Shown: positions 1-12,383, counted from the stretch's first letter. The stretch: 64,000 bases of DNA from Euwallacea fornicatus (GCF_040115645.1 NW_027096121.1:1-64000); one strand, 5' to 3'. Notes: generated from the letters alone by a model not told the origin. Numbers and translations are program-made.

Positions 1-1494
1 CGTTGGACGCCCGAAAATTATTACACCAGAGCAAGAAGAAGAAATTCTAGAAGGCGTTGTTGATAACCCAGAAATAAGTACAAGGCGTATGGCAGTACGT
101 GCAGGAGTAAGTCAAAAATCAGTAGTGCGAATTTTTCATAAAGAGAAACTGTACCCGTACCATTTTACGCCGGTGCAAAATTTATGTGAAGTCGATCTTC
201 AAGCGAGATTGCAATTTTGTAACTTCTTTCGGATGTGCCAGAATGAAGATCCACTGTTTTAAAATAAGGTCCTCTTTACGGATGAGGCAACTTTTACCCG
301 TCGAGGTATAATTAACCACCGTAACAAACATGCATGGGACACAGAAAACCCTCACCTAACTACTGAACGCCACTTTCAGCACGAATTTAAAATAAATGTT
401 TGGTGCGGGATTATTGACAACTATTTCGTAGGACCCTATGTATTACCACCCAAATTGAATGGTCCTCTGTACTTAGAGTTCCTCCAAAATGAACTAGGGA
501 ACCTTCTTGATGATGTGCCTCTGAATTTAAGGCAAGTAATGTTTTTTATGCAAGATGGCGCACCCGCACATTTTTCCCGTCCAGTAAGGGATTTCTTAAG
601 TACACGTTTTGCCAATCGTTGTATAGGACGTGGATTTGAAATACCCTGGCCCCCACGAAGTCCCGACTTCAATCCTATGGACTTTTGTGTATGGGGTTAC
701 ATGAAATCTTCCGTTTACCAAAATACAATAAATACACCTGAAAAATTATTAAACAAAATTCAAAATGCAGCTACATTATTTCGAAATGAACAATTGCTAT
801 TTAAAATATAAAGGTCGTTTTGTAAAAGAATTGCAAAATGTATCCAAGTAAATGGTGGACACGTCGAACATTTATTGTCACAGGAAGATATGTTTAATTT
901 CTAATTTTTTTAGTTATTGTTAAAATATTCGTTTGGAGCTTAAATAAATATATCAATAAAAGACCAACTACGGTATTAAATTGTTTTCATATAATCTTTG
1001 TGCTTTTTTAACAATACAAAAAAATTTTGTTGTTACATGTCAACAAGTAGAAAAAATGGGAATTTAAGTTATTTCATTGAATTTCTCGAAAACCGTCGCT
1101 CCTAGCGACACCAATGAGGTATAACTTTTTTAACTAGAAAAGGTAGGGGAACAAATTTTATGAGGACAAAATGACATACGCCGTGGCACAAAAAAGTTTA
1201 AATGGTTTAAATGACTCCTAATTGTCGATTGTGGCGCCCTCTAGAAGATACACCGAAATCGTCGATAAATTTGAATTGATCATCTTCAAAAACCCCTATA
1301 TAAGAAATTTCGTGAAATTAGCCCGAATTGTTCCAGAGATATTAAAGAAAATTTGATTTCATTTTTCAACTTTGGCACCCTGTATCTCAGTTATTATCAA
1401 CTTTTGGTATAACATAAATTTAGCTATATTGCATTATTTTGATGTCATAAATCCATCGTTGCTCTGTGTCCCATTACTTAAGACTCACCCTGTA
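1..1494 (+). mobile_element. Tc1/mariner element, rosa-like (DD41D), 5' end outside the window
   Basis: The element holds a broken transposase (2-904) and a long non-coding 3' part. Its 3' end is placed at 1492-1494: the sequence GACTCACCCTG is followed by TA and then, at once, by reverse transcriptase codons of an errantivirus copy. The intact errantivirus further right reads continuously through this point with a TATA at the junction, so a TA-targeted insertion into that copy explains the join. The same terminal motif, inverted (CAGGGTGACTC), follows a TA at 10443. The 5' end and 5' target copy lie left of the window. Confidence 0.7.
2..904 (+). pseudogene. mariner-family transposase, DD41D type, two internal stops
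   Basis: A DDE transposase that would cut and paste its element at TA sites in the nucleus. The frame starting at position 2 encodes a helix-turn-helix-like N-terminal part, then FTDEATFT with the first catalytic Asp, QDGAPAH with the second, and SPDFNPMD, whose last Asp is the third. I count 41 residues between the second and third Asp, the spacing of the rosa group. In-frame TAA codons at 260-262 and 809-811 break the gene. After the second stop the frame continues with a typical C-terminal tail (CIQVNGGHVEHLL) to a TAA at 902-904. The gene is partial at its 5' end and not functional as it stands. Confidence 0.8.
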
Positions 1495-3900
1495 TATGGA
1501 TGATATCATAAAATTTTCCACGTCTCTACAAGAGCACATCAATAACTTAAAACTAATCTTTAAATGCCTAAAAAAAAACTGGAATGAAAATTCAATTAGA
1601 CAAATCAGAGTTTCTGCGTAAAAACATGGAATTGGGGCAGATAATAACTCCAGAAGGCATAAAACCAAATCCGAACGAAATAAATACAATAAAGAACTAT
1701 TCGATTCCTAAAACGAGTAAAAAAATCAAATCATTTTTGGAACTAATAGGATATTATAGAAAATTCATTAAGGATTTTGCAAAACTAACAAAACCAATGA
1801 CACGATGCCTAAAGAAAAATGAAAGGATCGTTCATAGTCCAGAATTCGTGAATGGTTTTGAAACTTGCAAAAACGTCCTAATGAACGACCCTATATTACA
1901 GTATCCAGAATTTGAGAAACCATTTAACTTGACAACAGATGCCTCAAACTATGCCATAGATGCTATAGGTTTTATCCCAGGGGCCAGTGGGTAGCGATCT
2001 ACCTATAGCATATGTTTCTCGTACCTTAAATTCCGCAGAGACCAACTATAGCACTATTGAAAAAGAACTACTGGCAATTGTGTGGGCTGTAAAATACTTC
2101 AGGCCCTATTTGTTTGGGAAAAGATTCAGGATCATCAGTGACCATAAACCTCTATAATGGTTATTCTCCCTTAAAGAACCCAATTCCAAACTTGTAAGAT
2201 GGAGACTAAAACTAGAAAAATATGATTACGAAATAGTATACAAAAAAAGAAAACTAAACACCAACGCTGATGCATTATCCCGAATACACATCAATCATGC
2301 AGAAGAAAACACTATCCCAGAAAACTACCCAGACGACATCTCCCTATTAGTAAATCTTGGTCTTAATAACGACGAGTTAGAACCTCATTTAAATGCAGAT
2401 GACATAAATGAAATAATCGACTCCTGGAGTAAAGACATTAATAAGGAAGCCACAGCTCCACCAGGCGTACAACTAACCTCAAACAACGCACGATTGACGA
2501 ACGGATCAACGGTACATAACACCAATGACCAAGAAGAAGATAGCAATACTGTACATCCAAGCGTAGAAAAGCCTATAATAAGAGCACCATGTGTAGAAAA
2601 ATGTGTCAATCAACACCAAACCCAGTTAATATTTATAAATAATAAACAAACAAACAAAAATCTCAAAGTTATAAAAGAAAAAAATATTTAATAAACCAAA
2701 ATTAAGAATATTTATTAACCACAATAGTACGGAACAGGATATCTGCAATCTGATTAAAAATTGGTTAATTCCAAAGATCACACACTGCTCTTGCACTTCT
2801 TGGATAAAGATTTAGAACTCATAAATTTAAGTCTTTCAAAAATAATTCCTTTAAACTTTTTATATATAATAACTTCTTAACTGATGTAACAGACGTTGAA
2901 GAACAAAAAGTAAAAATTCAACTATATCGCGAATCAAAAACATCTCATAGAGGAATTCAGGAAAATTTAAAAGCAATAAAAAAATACCTATACTGGCCAA
3001 ATATTGACAATAACGTACGACAATACATAAACACATGTGAAACTTGTCTGAAAGCTTTAAATATGAAAGGCATCCCAATAAGTTAATTTTTAAACCTACT
3101 CCTTTTAGGTGGATGAACCCTTTGACCACATATATTATATCGACGTTTACAAAACCTATAGTCAATATTTCCTAACATTCCTAGATTAATTTTCTAAATT
3201 TAGACAAGCTTATCCAATAAACAGCGTTTCCGCAGTGAAAATCCTCAACAAATTAGTAATATTTATATAACGCACTTTGGAATACCTAGGAAAATCACTG
3301 TAGATAACGATCATGAATTCAAAAATAATCTTGTGCAAGAATTTTGTAAAACTCATAATATTGAAATACATTACACCACATTATACAACTTATCAGGCAA
3401 CAGTCCTGTCGAAAGATTTCATTCTACTTTATCAGAAATAATTTTAACCCTTAAGAAAAATAAACAAAGAAAACGTAATAACACTAATGAATTACGCTCT
3501 TTTGTCTTATAATAATTCTATCCATTCCGTGACATAATATTCACCTTTCCAAATTGTTAGAGAGAAAATATCATACAAGAACCCTTTTGAATTAAATGAA
3601 GCGGACAAAATCAACGAATATATGCTAGAACACATTGCAAACCTTAAGACCTTACAAAAAGACGTAAATAACAAACTAATAAACAAACAAACACGATCCT
3701 TATAAAAAGCTAATAAAAACAGAAAAGAAAACGTCAAAATTAATAACAATAAGGATTTATACAGAAAAACGCATAGAAACAGAAACGAAAGAAAAACCAG
3801 AGATAGATACCAAAAACCAGAATATCCAATAAAAATTTCAAACAATAAAATTAAGTCAAAAAATAAAGCATATCATAAAAATTATCTGAAACCCCAACTA
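1495..3900 (+). pseudogene. errantivirus pol remnant (RT end, RNase H, integrase)
   Basis: The fragment begins in the YMDD active site of the reverse transcriptase. The segment 1584-1994 encodes the RT connection (FLELIGYYRKFIKDFAKLTK) and the start of RNase H (LTTDASNYAID). The frame is lost near 1970; further RNase H (IEKELLAIVWAVKYFRPYLF) follows at about 2060-2110. Integrase pieces are visible at about 2930-3060, with the zinc-binding part (SHRGIQ, CETC), and at 3280-3450, with TVDNDHEF and SGNSPVERFHS. Many stops and frameshifts rule out a functional product. Confidence 0.75.
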
Positions 3901-3901
3901 T

Positions 3902-5566
3902 TTGTTTCAGGAGAAGAGAATCATGAATCTAACGACGATAACTGTGATTCTGATACTCCCCTCAGTATTTATCTTAAAGCTAAAACCCGTAGATAATCCC
4001 ATCCTTCCCATATCATTAGGACAATCGAAAATAATCACGTCCAGACATACATTCATTTATCATGTAAATACCACTAACATTTTATTAACTCTACACCAAA
4101 TTAGGCATGTAATTAACCATTCTATGAAACATTCTATAATCTCAAATAACTCTCAAATTTCAAGTAAAACTGTTAACACTAGACGTAAGGTTGATTAATG
4201 CATGATTCTCTTAGAACACCTCACCCAAAGGATCGGTATCTTTAACATCACTAAAGAACTACATCGAACTAAGCGAGGTATATTCAACATCATTGGTAAA
4301 ACCTCTATATGGTTATTTGGAACTTTAGATAACGATGATAAAACCTTCCTTGTCAACTATTTAAATAATCTAAAAAACAACAACAAAACTCTAGAACCAG
4401 ATTTTAACAACCAGAAAACTTTCCTAAAGCCATTGTCAGACAGTTATATAAATAAAATTCAAAATATTAAATCAAGTCAAGATTAACTCAATTTGGAAAT
4501 AAAACAAATATCGCAACAACTGGATATTGAGCAATAACACAACATGATTTTTAATATAGCAGACATGAGTTTTAGTCAACTTCTGAATGTTCAGCATATA
4601 ATTGATAACGTCGAGAATACAGTTACTTTTACAAAAATAAATATTTTACATCCATCTATTCCTCCTCTAAAAAATTAAAAAAATATACTATATATAAATT
4701 AAATGCCCTATATGGCTCTGAGAAAATTATTAAATTCAGAAATAAACTTAACTACTACAATTATTTTGGAACACAAGTAGAGGTAAAAAAAAATTATATT
4801 AGTCAAAATTCATATTCCAATCACGATGTCTCAATACAGATACCTCCATATGTACTTCGTCCCAATCCAAAACCAAATCATCATCCTAAATCATCCTTAT
4901 CTACTACTCAACACCGAGAATTTTTGGATAACCTCCGAAGACTGTAACAAAATTGAAGATTGGTATATGTGTCAACAAAGCTATCTAGTCAAACAACAAC
5001 CCTGCGTAGCCAACCTAGTTCGCCGAGGGAAAATGGAATGCTCCTGGGACCATGTCTTAGTAGAAAAAACCCATGTTCAGCAGATAAGTGGAAGTGACAT
5101 TCTAATCATACCCACCATACCAGACACAGTACAAACTTTCTGTGTAAATGATGGATTCCTCAAAATCTCCAAACCCACTATTATAACTTTGAAAAAATGT
5201 TATATCATAATTAATGGAAAGACATACAAGAAGGAAGAAACCACCAAAAAAGAATACATATTAGAGCTCCCGGTAGTAAACGTACCAAGATTAACAATAA
5301 CAGAAAACATTCAGTTAACCCTCAAGAAAGTGAAGCTAGAAGACCTAAAAAGACTTCATCAGCTTTCCAACGCCTTACGATTGGAAACGTATTCCAAGAA
5401 GGGACCAAACACCCACCAATGGACAAACTCTTTGCTAATCTGTCTATTAGTTTCGTCTCTTGTATGTTTAAGATATCTATACAAAAATCACAAATTGAAC
5501 TGCTTCATGAAACAAACGCCATCACCTCAGAAAACTTCAGAAAACCTCGGAACCCACGTTTTCTGA
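3902..5566 (+). pseudogene. errantivirus env remnant
   Basis: Homologous along its length to the intact env at 10749-12383 in this window. The first part (3902-4198) carries a hydrophobic leader. The next (4202-4486) contains the furin-like TKRG site and the following NIIGKTSIWLFGTLDNDD segment, typical of errantivirus/baculovirus F-like envelopes. The region 4487-4825 has lost frame. The part 4826-5566 holds the Cys-rich ectodomain and a C-terminal membrane segment (about residues 198-217 of that piece). It is broken by several stops and shifts. Confidence 0.75.
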
Positions 5567-5581
5567 ACTTAAGAAGGAAGA

Positions 5582-5838
5582 AGTCATGTAGTCCACACTA
5601 GCCCATCCAATGACATTATCAATATATACCACTGGACTTTATATTGGACTTCATTAAGACCTCATCGATAGATAACTGTATAAAACCACCCTTAGAATAG
5701 TTAAGATTTTCATTATTCTCATAATATTCAGTTAAGTAGTTATGCTGTAAGTCTGATCAAGTTTATGTTATTTCTTGCAAGATAATAAAGTTGTTTTTAA
5801 ATTCGTTTAAAAAAACCATTAATCGAAAAGAAGTAACT
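5582..5838 (+). repeat. 3' LTR of the degenerate errantivirus copy
   Basis: Starts AGTCATG directly after the polypurine tract AAGAAGGAAGA (5571-5581) and probably ends in TAACT at 5838, matching the AGT...ACT termini of the other copies. The 257-bp length fits the 246 and 253 bp of the other two LTR types here. A TATAAAA box (about 5679) and an AATAAA signal (about 5782) are present. The right border is inferred from the terminal motif; no target duplication can be tested because the 5' LTR is outside the window. Confidence 0.6.
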
Positions 5839-7311
5839 TAATTCGTGTCATAGGAATCCTTTCCCACGAGACTGCAAATCGAATATTTCCTTGGAAATTG
5901 CAGAACCAGCAAACTTGCAATATAAATGGTTAGAATTACTAATTAAAGGAGCTTCTTGATGTTTAGACTTATAATAGAATATTGGTGTAGTATTCTCTAC
6001 GTTTTTTTTATCTTCTTTTCCTGGACTAAATCGTAACATGTATATTAATTAATACTGTTTTGTCATCTATGACTGTTATTTTTTACGCCACTATTTAAAA
6101 TGTGTTGTTATGTTACAATTTTCAATTATTAAACTACCAACAAAAGGTTGGTGGATTATTTCAAAGACACGTTGTTGATACATTGTAGTAGCCACATAAA
6201 TGAGAACCGTAATAAAGATGTATCAACTAATTTAATATAATGGAAATTTAAATACAAATTATTGTAATTTTACTTAAATAAATATTATCTTCCGATAAAC
6301 ATTTCTCACATTGTTAATAAAACAATACCCTAAGATGAAAAAAGCAAATTTCTCAGTCCAAATAAATGCAAAATATATGAGAACTCTTTGAAAGTATAGA
6401 TGTGGTTGCTTTTGGAAGAATAAAAAAATTGTTAAATGATTAGGACTCAAACCACCAGAAAGTCAGGCACATCCAGTTAACACTTGAAACGCAAGAAAGT
6501 CCAATTTTACTTATTCTAAATTGCAAGTAAAAATGATGGACCAAAGTTGACTGTACGTACCTTGGTGAAAGCCGTGGAGCCGTGGAAAAAGCCCTACTTT
6601 CTCAACCATCCCAGAAATTGAAGACCCAACCGATGCTATATCCCGAAGACTCTGAAGGATAATGATAGTTGCTTGCTCTAGTGGATAGTAGAATCTTTTT
6701 AACTTCGTCGGGGTAGAACATGGCAGTATCACATGTTTTGGCTGTGGTTTCTGTGCACTAAAATAAGAGGAATAGTTATGGGTAAATCCCAATTACAGGG
6801 GAACAGTCGATGAATCGAAGCTCGATGAAAATAATATGGTCCTCTATGAAAGATCTACTACTTTAGGACAATGTTAATGATAAGTTTTGATTGCGTTGGG
6901 AGGAAGGGAAATTTTATTATTAGTTCCCATATATCGGGAATAGGAGAGCACACATTTTGTAAACGAGGAATCGTTGGAAAACCCTCTAGGAATGAGTTTC
7001 ATTTTTTTTCTTACCTCTTCTTGTTTCGTTAAATATTCTCTTAATCGATCGGGATGAGACCCTTTCTTATTTTTTGCTTCTCGGTTTTAAATGAGATTAT
7101 ATTTTTATTTCGGATCCAATAGTTGAAGTTAATTTCCACTTTTCTGCTAATGAAAAACAAACGACGAACTTTCCCGGTCCGATTACTGACACGTAAATGT
7201 CATAATTGTCATTCGATATGTTTGTCGGGTTAGCAGTCGTAGTGTTTTCGCTGTCCGACCTTAGTTTATCTTTAGGATGTAGAGTAGTTTTTAGGTACTA
7301 GTAAATATGTA

Positions 7312-7706
7312 TATGTCGGAGATTTATTAGTCCTTAAGTGATAAAGTGTAACATTACTAGCTGATAATATGACGAAGGGCAAGCTGACAGGGCCACCTTA
7401 AGGAAAAGCTCTGTCGAACGGGGTCGCCACCATCAAGGGCGAAATTGAGAGGCCATGTGTGCGGGCCTTCGTGGGAAACAGGGACTAGCAAGTACCTTAC
7501 CCCTCGGATTCGAAGGAGTCGCGAGATCTGGAAAACGAGAAACCGAAAAGGGACAGGCGGATTAGATTGGCAATTGACGGGAAGCGTTCGTGTAGTAACG
7601 AATTCGTTAGTTTTGCACTTTCTCTATTCTTGCTTTTAAAAGTGAACTAAATACTTTATATCATCATGGAAAACCTTCCTATTGATGATCCGACATATAT
7701 TTAAAT
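7312..7706 (+). repeat. dispersed ~395-bp repeat, copy 1 (candidate short transposon)
   Basis: Matches 44588-44984 over nearly its whole length with roughly 80% identity by eye. Shared landmarks are GATTTATTAGTCCTTAAG, GCTGACAGG, GAGGCCATGTGTGCG, GGAAACAGGGACTAGCA and CATCATGGAAAACCTTCCT. The outer ends carry a short inverted match (ATATGTCGGA and its complement), which suggests a terminal inverted repeat. In copy 2 it interrupts a retrotransposon ORF1. No protein is evident, so it may be a MITE or another non-autonomous element. Confidence 0.6.
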
Positions 7707-9552
7707 AGTACACAATAAACTAAGAAAACTTATGATTATAAAATGTTCCAGTTTATAGTAACAGGATTTTAATAGTCGATAGATCTTTTCTTAAGATGAA
7801 AATGTTATGTAAATATATATTGAAAACGGCTCAGTTTTTGAAATACAGGATGGCAAATTTAACTTTTTCTTTTCATTGTTTTTAATAATTCGCGCAAATA
7901 TCAAAATATAGCCATGAAATTTGATATTATGGGATTTTTCGCAGGGCCGAACTTATTTTTGTTAAAATTTTCGTCAAATTTACAGAAAGCGCCATATGCA
8001 ACGTACTAGTGAACGTTGAAATGATGATAACTTTTTTGTGCCTCTTGATGACAACTTTTTTCTTATCAAAATAGATTCCCTGTTTATTTTTTCCTAAAAA
8101 AGGTACTCTTGTTGTAAATTACTAAAAGTCACTATTTTTTAGATATTTTGAATTTAATCCCTAGTAGTTCGGCTTGCTTCTACAGGGGAATTGTGATTGA
8201 ATAGTAAATAGTTTATTTCGCCAATTTTTATATGCTTAATAAATGTTTCTTACTTCATTTAACAACGTTCTTAATATTATGACTATTACATTTAACATTA
8301 TTTATTTACCATTTAACATTTTAATATTTTAGAACGAAATTAATACCAAACACTTTTTAATTGTTATTTAATACAAAACATAAAAGTAATCATATTTCAA
8401 TTTATCTAAAAATTACTGGAACATGGTTCCATATTTTAAAAATTGAAATGAATAATATTAACACGTTAAAATCTCTAAATAAAATAAATACAGAGCACCG
8501 AAAATACTAACTGAGATTATTGAAGCGGAACTTGAACTGGTTGTCAAGCCACTGTCATAACTAGCAAAATTAACACTAATAAAAACACTGCTCCCCGAAG
8601 ACGTACAGCAACATATGCCGCTGCCGTTAACTGATCCGAATCCTGAGCGAGAAGACGGCGGGAGCCTAGATCAATTTTAGTAGTATATATCGACGCGAGA
8701 GGATGGTTCTTCGCAGGTGGCTCCATCTGTGTCAATCGTATCGATTCGTAAAAAACGAATGGTTCCAGAGGGCGATCTCAGAGGGAGCTGACCGTCACAA
8801 ATCGAAAAGTTAACGGAAGGGAAAGTCCCAGACGGGAATCACCCATCCTTCCCTCAAAGAAATAATTAATTCGTTCTTTGTTCGTGCATCAGAAAAAAAT
8901 AAATTCTTTTGTTTTAAGACGAAAGATCCAGATTCAAACATGTACAGAGTAAGTAAGAATATATCGAGATATCGTCGAAAGAAAGGGAGTTTATTCATGA
9001 AATTCTCTTCGAATCGTTTACACAAGGAGTTTCAAAATGGGGGCCGAGACGGAGGATCAACAAAAAGAACGTTAATGTATATTAGGTAAGAACCTAAAAT
9101 CATACTTTAACATAGCATCGAACGAGGAAATCTTGGAAGCAGCAGCAGCAAAGTGGGACATCAATAGGAGGTGTCTCAATATGGTTATCGAGGCTGCAGG
9201 TAGTGAGGGTGTCACCTACACATGGTAGTGGGCGACTCGCTCAAATAGGTAAAACGTAGGGTTCATAGAGCGAAGCACCTTCAATCGTGGGGACCTAGCA
9301 AGAATTAAGGTTCTCAAAGAACCCTTAATGTGCAAGTAAGCAAGTGATACAGGGAGTTTTTGGACAAAAATTTCCACATTTGCATCAATTTGCTCCTTAT
9401 TAATCAATTCACACATTTAGCATTTACAAAAGACACGCTTTGACACATTTTCAATAGGTAGGTAGGTAGGTTTAGCTGGATCAGAACTTTGACTTAATAG
9501 AGCTTCAGTTATCAACAAAGAGCTAGGAGGGCATTATTTGCTCCCTTTAGCA

Positions 9553-9574
9553 AACATGTTACATGTAACATGTT
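9553..9574. repeat. 22-bp perfect palindrome
   Basis: The 11 bases AACATGTTACA are followed directly by their exact reverse complement. It could be a protein-binding dyad or chance; no gene lies nearby. Confidence 0.6.
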
Positions 9575-10442
9575 TTTTACAAGGGTTCTCTATGACAAGA
9601 TCAAGGGGGGCCAGGGATATATCGAAGTTTTCTTTATCGACTCTCTCAGGGGGAACAGGGAGTTGGGATTTGTTAGTAATTTTTTAGTAATTTTTTTTCA
9701 GCAGCAGAAATGGGATTTAGTAAATTTGTAAGCAAGGTAAAAAGGAGCAGGAACATGGTGGAGAAGAAAAGATCTAAGGTAAGCATAGAAAGTTGATTTC
9801 AATTTGAATATCGAGTGCTTATTTCCAACATGGTAAGAATAAAAAGGGTTACTATTATACAGAAGTAGGGTCTCTATGTAAGGAACTAATTTAGAAAGGG
9901 CCTCGTCACTTTACCCAGGTCCTTCATCAATTGTTGTTAGAATGTAGTCAGAAAAAATTCAAAATACAACAGTAATACAAAGTGTGTGTAACATTAATAG
10001 CTCAATATTTTAACCCAAAAATTAGGCGTTCCTCCATTTTAACAATAAGATACCTTCAAATTTACAGACTTTTTTTAATTTTATAGGGAACGTAAGAAAC
10101 TAATATATAGATAAATAAAACTAATAATTTTTTGTAACTCTAAGTTTTTATAGTTAGGACATAAAAGGCATTGTTTATAGTTGTTTATAGAATGGATTTT
10201 TTTCTTAATTTTTTTTAGCATTTTAAATATATATTATTTTTTTATTGTTTAAATAAATTGTAATGTGTTTGTAATATGTAGGGTTACTTCTCTGTTCATT
10301 TTATATAGCTATTTTAATAAAAATCATTTTTTACCACAGGTTAGTTCTATGTTTCAGGTTCTCCACTATATTTCAGAATTAAGTTCAACATAGGGAGAAT
10401 TTCACTTGTATATTATTTTTTGTACACATATTTACACATTCA

Positions 10443-10493
10443 TACAGGGTGACTCATTTGTTTTGGAGTCAGTCTGTAAAAAGTTTATAGATC
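10443..10493. mobile_element. left end of a palindromic MITE split by the errantivirus
   Basis: Starts TA-CAGGGTGACTC at 10443 and runs to the GATC duplication at 10490-10493. Without the errantivirus this piece joins 18009 onward, where the palindrome continues. The terminal motif matches the end of the mariner element at 1484-1494, which suggests a related, non-autonomous element. Confidence 0.55.
10490..10493. repeat. target-site duplication GATC, left copy
   Basis: Identical to 18005-18008, directly outside the two LTRs. A 4-bp duplication is usual for Ty3/gypsy integrases. Confidence 0.85.
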
Positions 10494-10739
10494 AGTTACG
10501 TTAGGTCCTTTGGAACTTTGCTTTTTAAAAAAGCACAATAGATAAAAATATAAATGATTTATTTTGTAGCAGAATTTACATGGACAAGAGGAGGTTACTT
10601 AATGACTAACTAATGCTAATCATCCCGAGTTTTTATAAGGAAAGGGTGCTGAGTTGACAGATTCCGACGCGTGTTATTATTTTATTGACAGCACGTGGGA
10701 CATGTGTTATTATCTTCATAAGGGAATGGTCACATAACT
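10494..10739 (-). repeat. 3' LTR of the complete errantivirus
   Basis: 246 bp, with minus-strand termini AGTTA...TAACT. I see no difference from 17759-18004. It contains a TATAAAAA box (plus positions about 10631-10638) and an AATAAA polyadenylation signal. It directly follows the polypurine tract. Confidence 0.9.
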
Positions 10740-10750
10740 CCTCCCTCCTT
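10740..10750 (-). other. polypurine tract
   Basis: Reads AAGGAGGGAGG on the minus strand, directly upstream of the 3' LTR. It would prime plus-strand DNA synthesis. The env stop codon (10749-10751) overlaps its start. Confidence 0.8.
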
Positions 10751-12383
10751 AAGTCTGAGAAAATAAAAGTTTATTTTCGAGGGGCGGTAATTGTATGGCC
10801 ATTTTCACATTTCTTTTCTTATAATAACAGTAATAATAAATACAAAATACTGATATGACTAATACAATGATAATTATAGTAGTTATAGATATACTAGTAC
10901 TTATTACATCGAAGTCTTTTAACTCATGCGTTGTTAATTGTTTTGCAACTACCAGATCCTCATGCAGACTCTCGAGGTTAATTTCTTGGAGTTCAAGTGG
11001 TTTAATTTTTTCTTTTAGGGTTTCATTAATAGATATCATGGGTAACTTAAGTCGTAATTTGAATGTTTCCGGTTTTGATGTCTCATAGGTTTTATTTTTG
11101 ATTGTTGCATTACAGCTAGAAAGGGTTAAGATTGAGGGTTGTGAGATTTGCTCGAGCGTGTGCTGGTTGGGACAATAGAATTCTACGATTTCTTGAGAGA
11201 CTGGTATTACCAATAAGGATTGATCTAGTAATTGACTGATTGAGGATTGATGATAATTAACAGGAATCATAGGACAATGATTGAAGTGGTTAATCGTTTC
11301 TATGATGCAGGGCTCGCTATTACTGAGTTTCTCTTGGTTACAGAGAAATAACCCTTCGACTTTTGGACAGTTAATTTTTAAGTTGAATGAACTATTTGGA
11401 GATTTTAAAAGGTAAGGGTTATCTATTGTCATAACGTGATTGTTTAGAGGTATTGGATAAATGTGATAGAGTGCATATGCTTCTCCTGTTATTAGTGGAA
11501 TTTTTATGTGAAATATTATTAGATCGTTTCGTAGAGTTACATCAGTGGAGGCGATTTCATAGTAATTAATTATATTGGTAAAAGGAATTATGTCTTTTGG
11601 ATTGAAACGTCTTAGCATGGATCGTAATTCTGCATATTGCAAGATACTGTGATGTAATATGTTTACTTTTGCAAAGTCTATCGCGGTTTGAACGTTATCG
11701 CAAATTTTGATGATACTCTGGAGGTTGTCGTCAAGATTATCAAGGAGAACAATAAGGTCAACGGCGCGTGCCGATGCTTGTGTTAATTGCGTAAGGTCGG
11801 TTAGACGATTCTGCAATTTGCGCTGATTTTCTTTGATAACCGAAAGCTGGGTGTCAACGTCCTTGGTTAATTTCTTTACTATAATTTGTGTTGATGACAC
11901 ATCCTGGCGTAGAATTTGTTGATTTTCTTGAAGGGTTCTGATGTAATTGTCATACCTTTCTCCGTCATCAGAATCGAGAGTCCCGTATAGATATTTTTGT
12001 ACTTTTCCTGCTAAATTTATAAGTCCTCTTTTTATTCTGCTGTTCGGTTCTGAATAGTGTCCAATAAATAATTTAATTGATTCACTTCGTGATAATAAGT
12101 TACTAAGTCGTGTCATTAAGAGGGCGTCATGACTTGTATTAGATGTATTTATAGTTATGCTGAGTTGGTGAAGGGTATGTTCAGTGGATTTTAGACATTT
12201 ACGGATATTGGTTAGGTTTATGTGATAATATATATGATGGTGATGGTCAATGATGTATCCGGGTCCTTCGTTGATTGGTAATATCGGGTTTAATATTTTC
12301 TCTACTTGGTACTGGGCACTAACTAACAGCGGTAGAAGTGCTAGGATGATCTTCATTTCCCTGAAAATGTGGTTTTTTAACAT
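10749..12383 (-). CDS. env: errantivirus envelope glycoprotein
   Basis: A 544-residue open frame. Residues 10-24 (from the second Met) look like a signal peptide. A furin-like site, RIKR followed by GLINLAGKV, is at about residue 117, and shortly after comes LYGTLDSDD, a signature of the errantivirus/baculovirus F-like fusion family. N-glycosylation sequons (for example NLT and NTS) and paired cysteines lie in the ectodomain. A membrane segment (IIIIVLVISVFCIYY) at about residues 500-520 precedes a short basic tail. The gene overlaps the end of pol by 65 nt, as in this family, where env is usually made from a spliced RNA. It is uninterrupted, in contrast to pol. If expressed, it would act on the cell surface or virion; there is no evidence of infectivity. 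Confidence 0.88.
   Translation of the reverse strand: MLKNHIFREMKIILALLPLLVSAQYQVEKILNPILPINEGPGYIIDHHHHIYYHINLTNIRKCLKSTEHTLHQLSITINTSNTSHDALLMTRLSNLLSRSESIKLFIGHYSEPNSRIKRGLINLAGKVQKYLYGTLDSDDGERYDNYIRTLQENQQILRQDVSSTQIIVKKLTKDVDTQLSVIKENQRKLQNRLTDLTQLTQASARAVDLIVLLDNLDDNLQSIIKICDNVQTAIDFAKVNILHHSILQYAELRSMLRRFNPKDIIPFTNIINYYEIASTDVTLRNDLIIFHIKIPLITGEAYALYHIYPIPLNNHVMTIDNPYLLKSPNSSFNLKINCPKVEGLFLCNQEKLSNSEPCIIETINHFNHCPMIPVNYHQSSISQLLDQSLLVIPVSQEIVEFYCPNQHTLEQISQPSILTLSSCNATIKNKTYETSKPETFKLRLKLPMISINETLKEKIKPLELQEINLESLHEDLVVAKQLTTHELKDFDVISTSISITTIIIIVLVISVFCIYYYCYYKKRNVKMAIQLPPLENKLLFSQT

Larger units (their letters stand above)
1495..5838 (+). mobile_element. degenerate errantivirus (Ty3/gypsy) copy, 3' part
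   Basis: Order on the plus strand: pol from the reverse transcriptase YMDD motif onward, integrase, env and a 3' LTR. It is colinear with the complete minus-strand copy at 10494-18004 but carries many stops and frameshifts, so it is much older. Its 5' part (LTR, gag, protease, first part of the reverse transcriptase) must lie left of the mariner insertion, outside the window. Confidence 0.8.
5839..10442. other. non-coding AT-rich DNA
   Basis: No gene is supported. Open frames at 6511-6792 (minus), 8544-8735 (minus) and 8810-9025 (minus) show no recognisable domain. The stretch holds one dispersed repeat (7312-7706), a perfect palindrome (9553-9574) and a short GGTA run near 9460. Confidence 0.6.

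Noticed and set aside
6511..6792. A 93-residue minus-strand open frame
   Set aside because: No recognisable domain and no transcription signal; could be a decayed repeat, but I cannot show it.
8544..8735. A 63-residue minus-strand open frame with a hydrophobic C-terminus
   Set aside because: No homology, start context or neighbouring exon supports it; AT-rich non-coding DNA gives such frames by chance.
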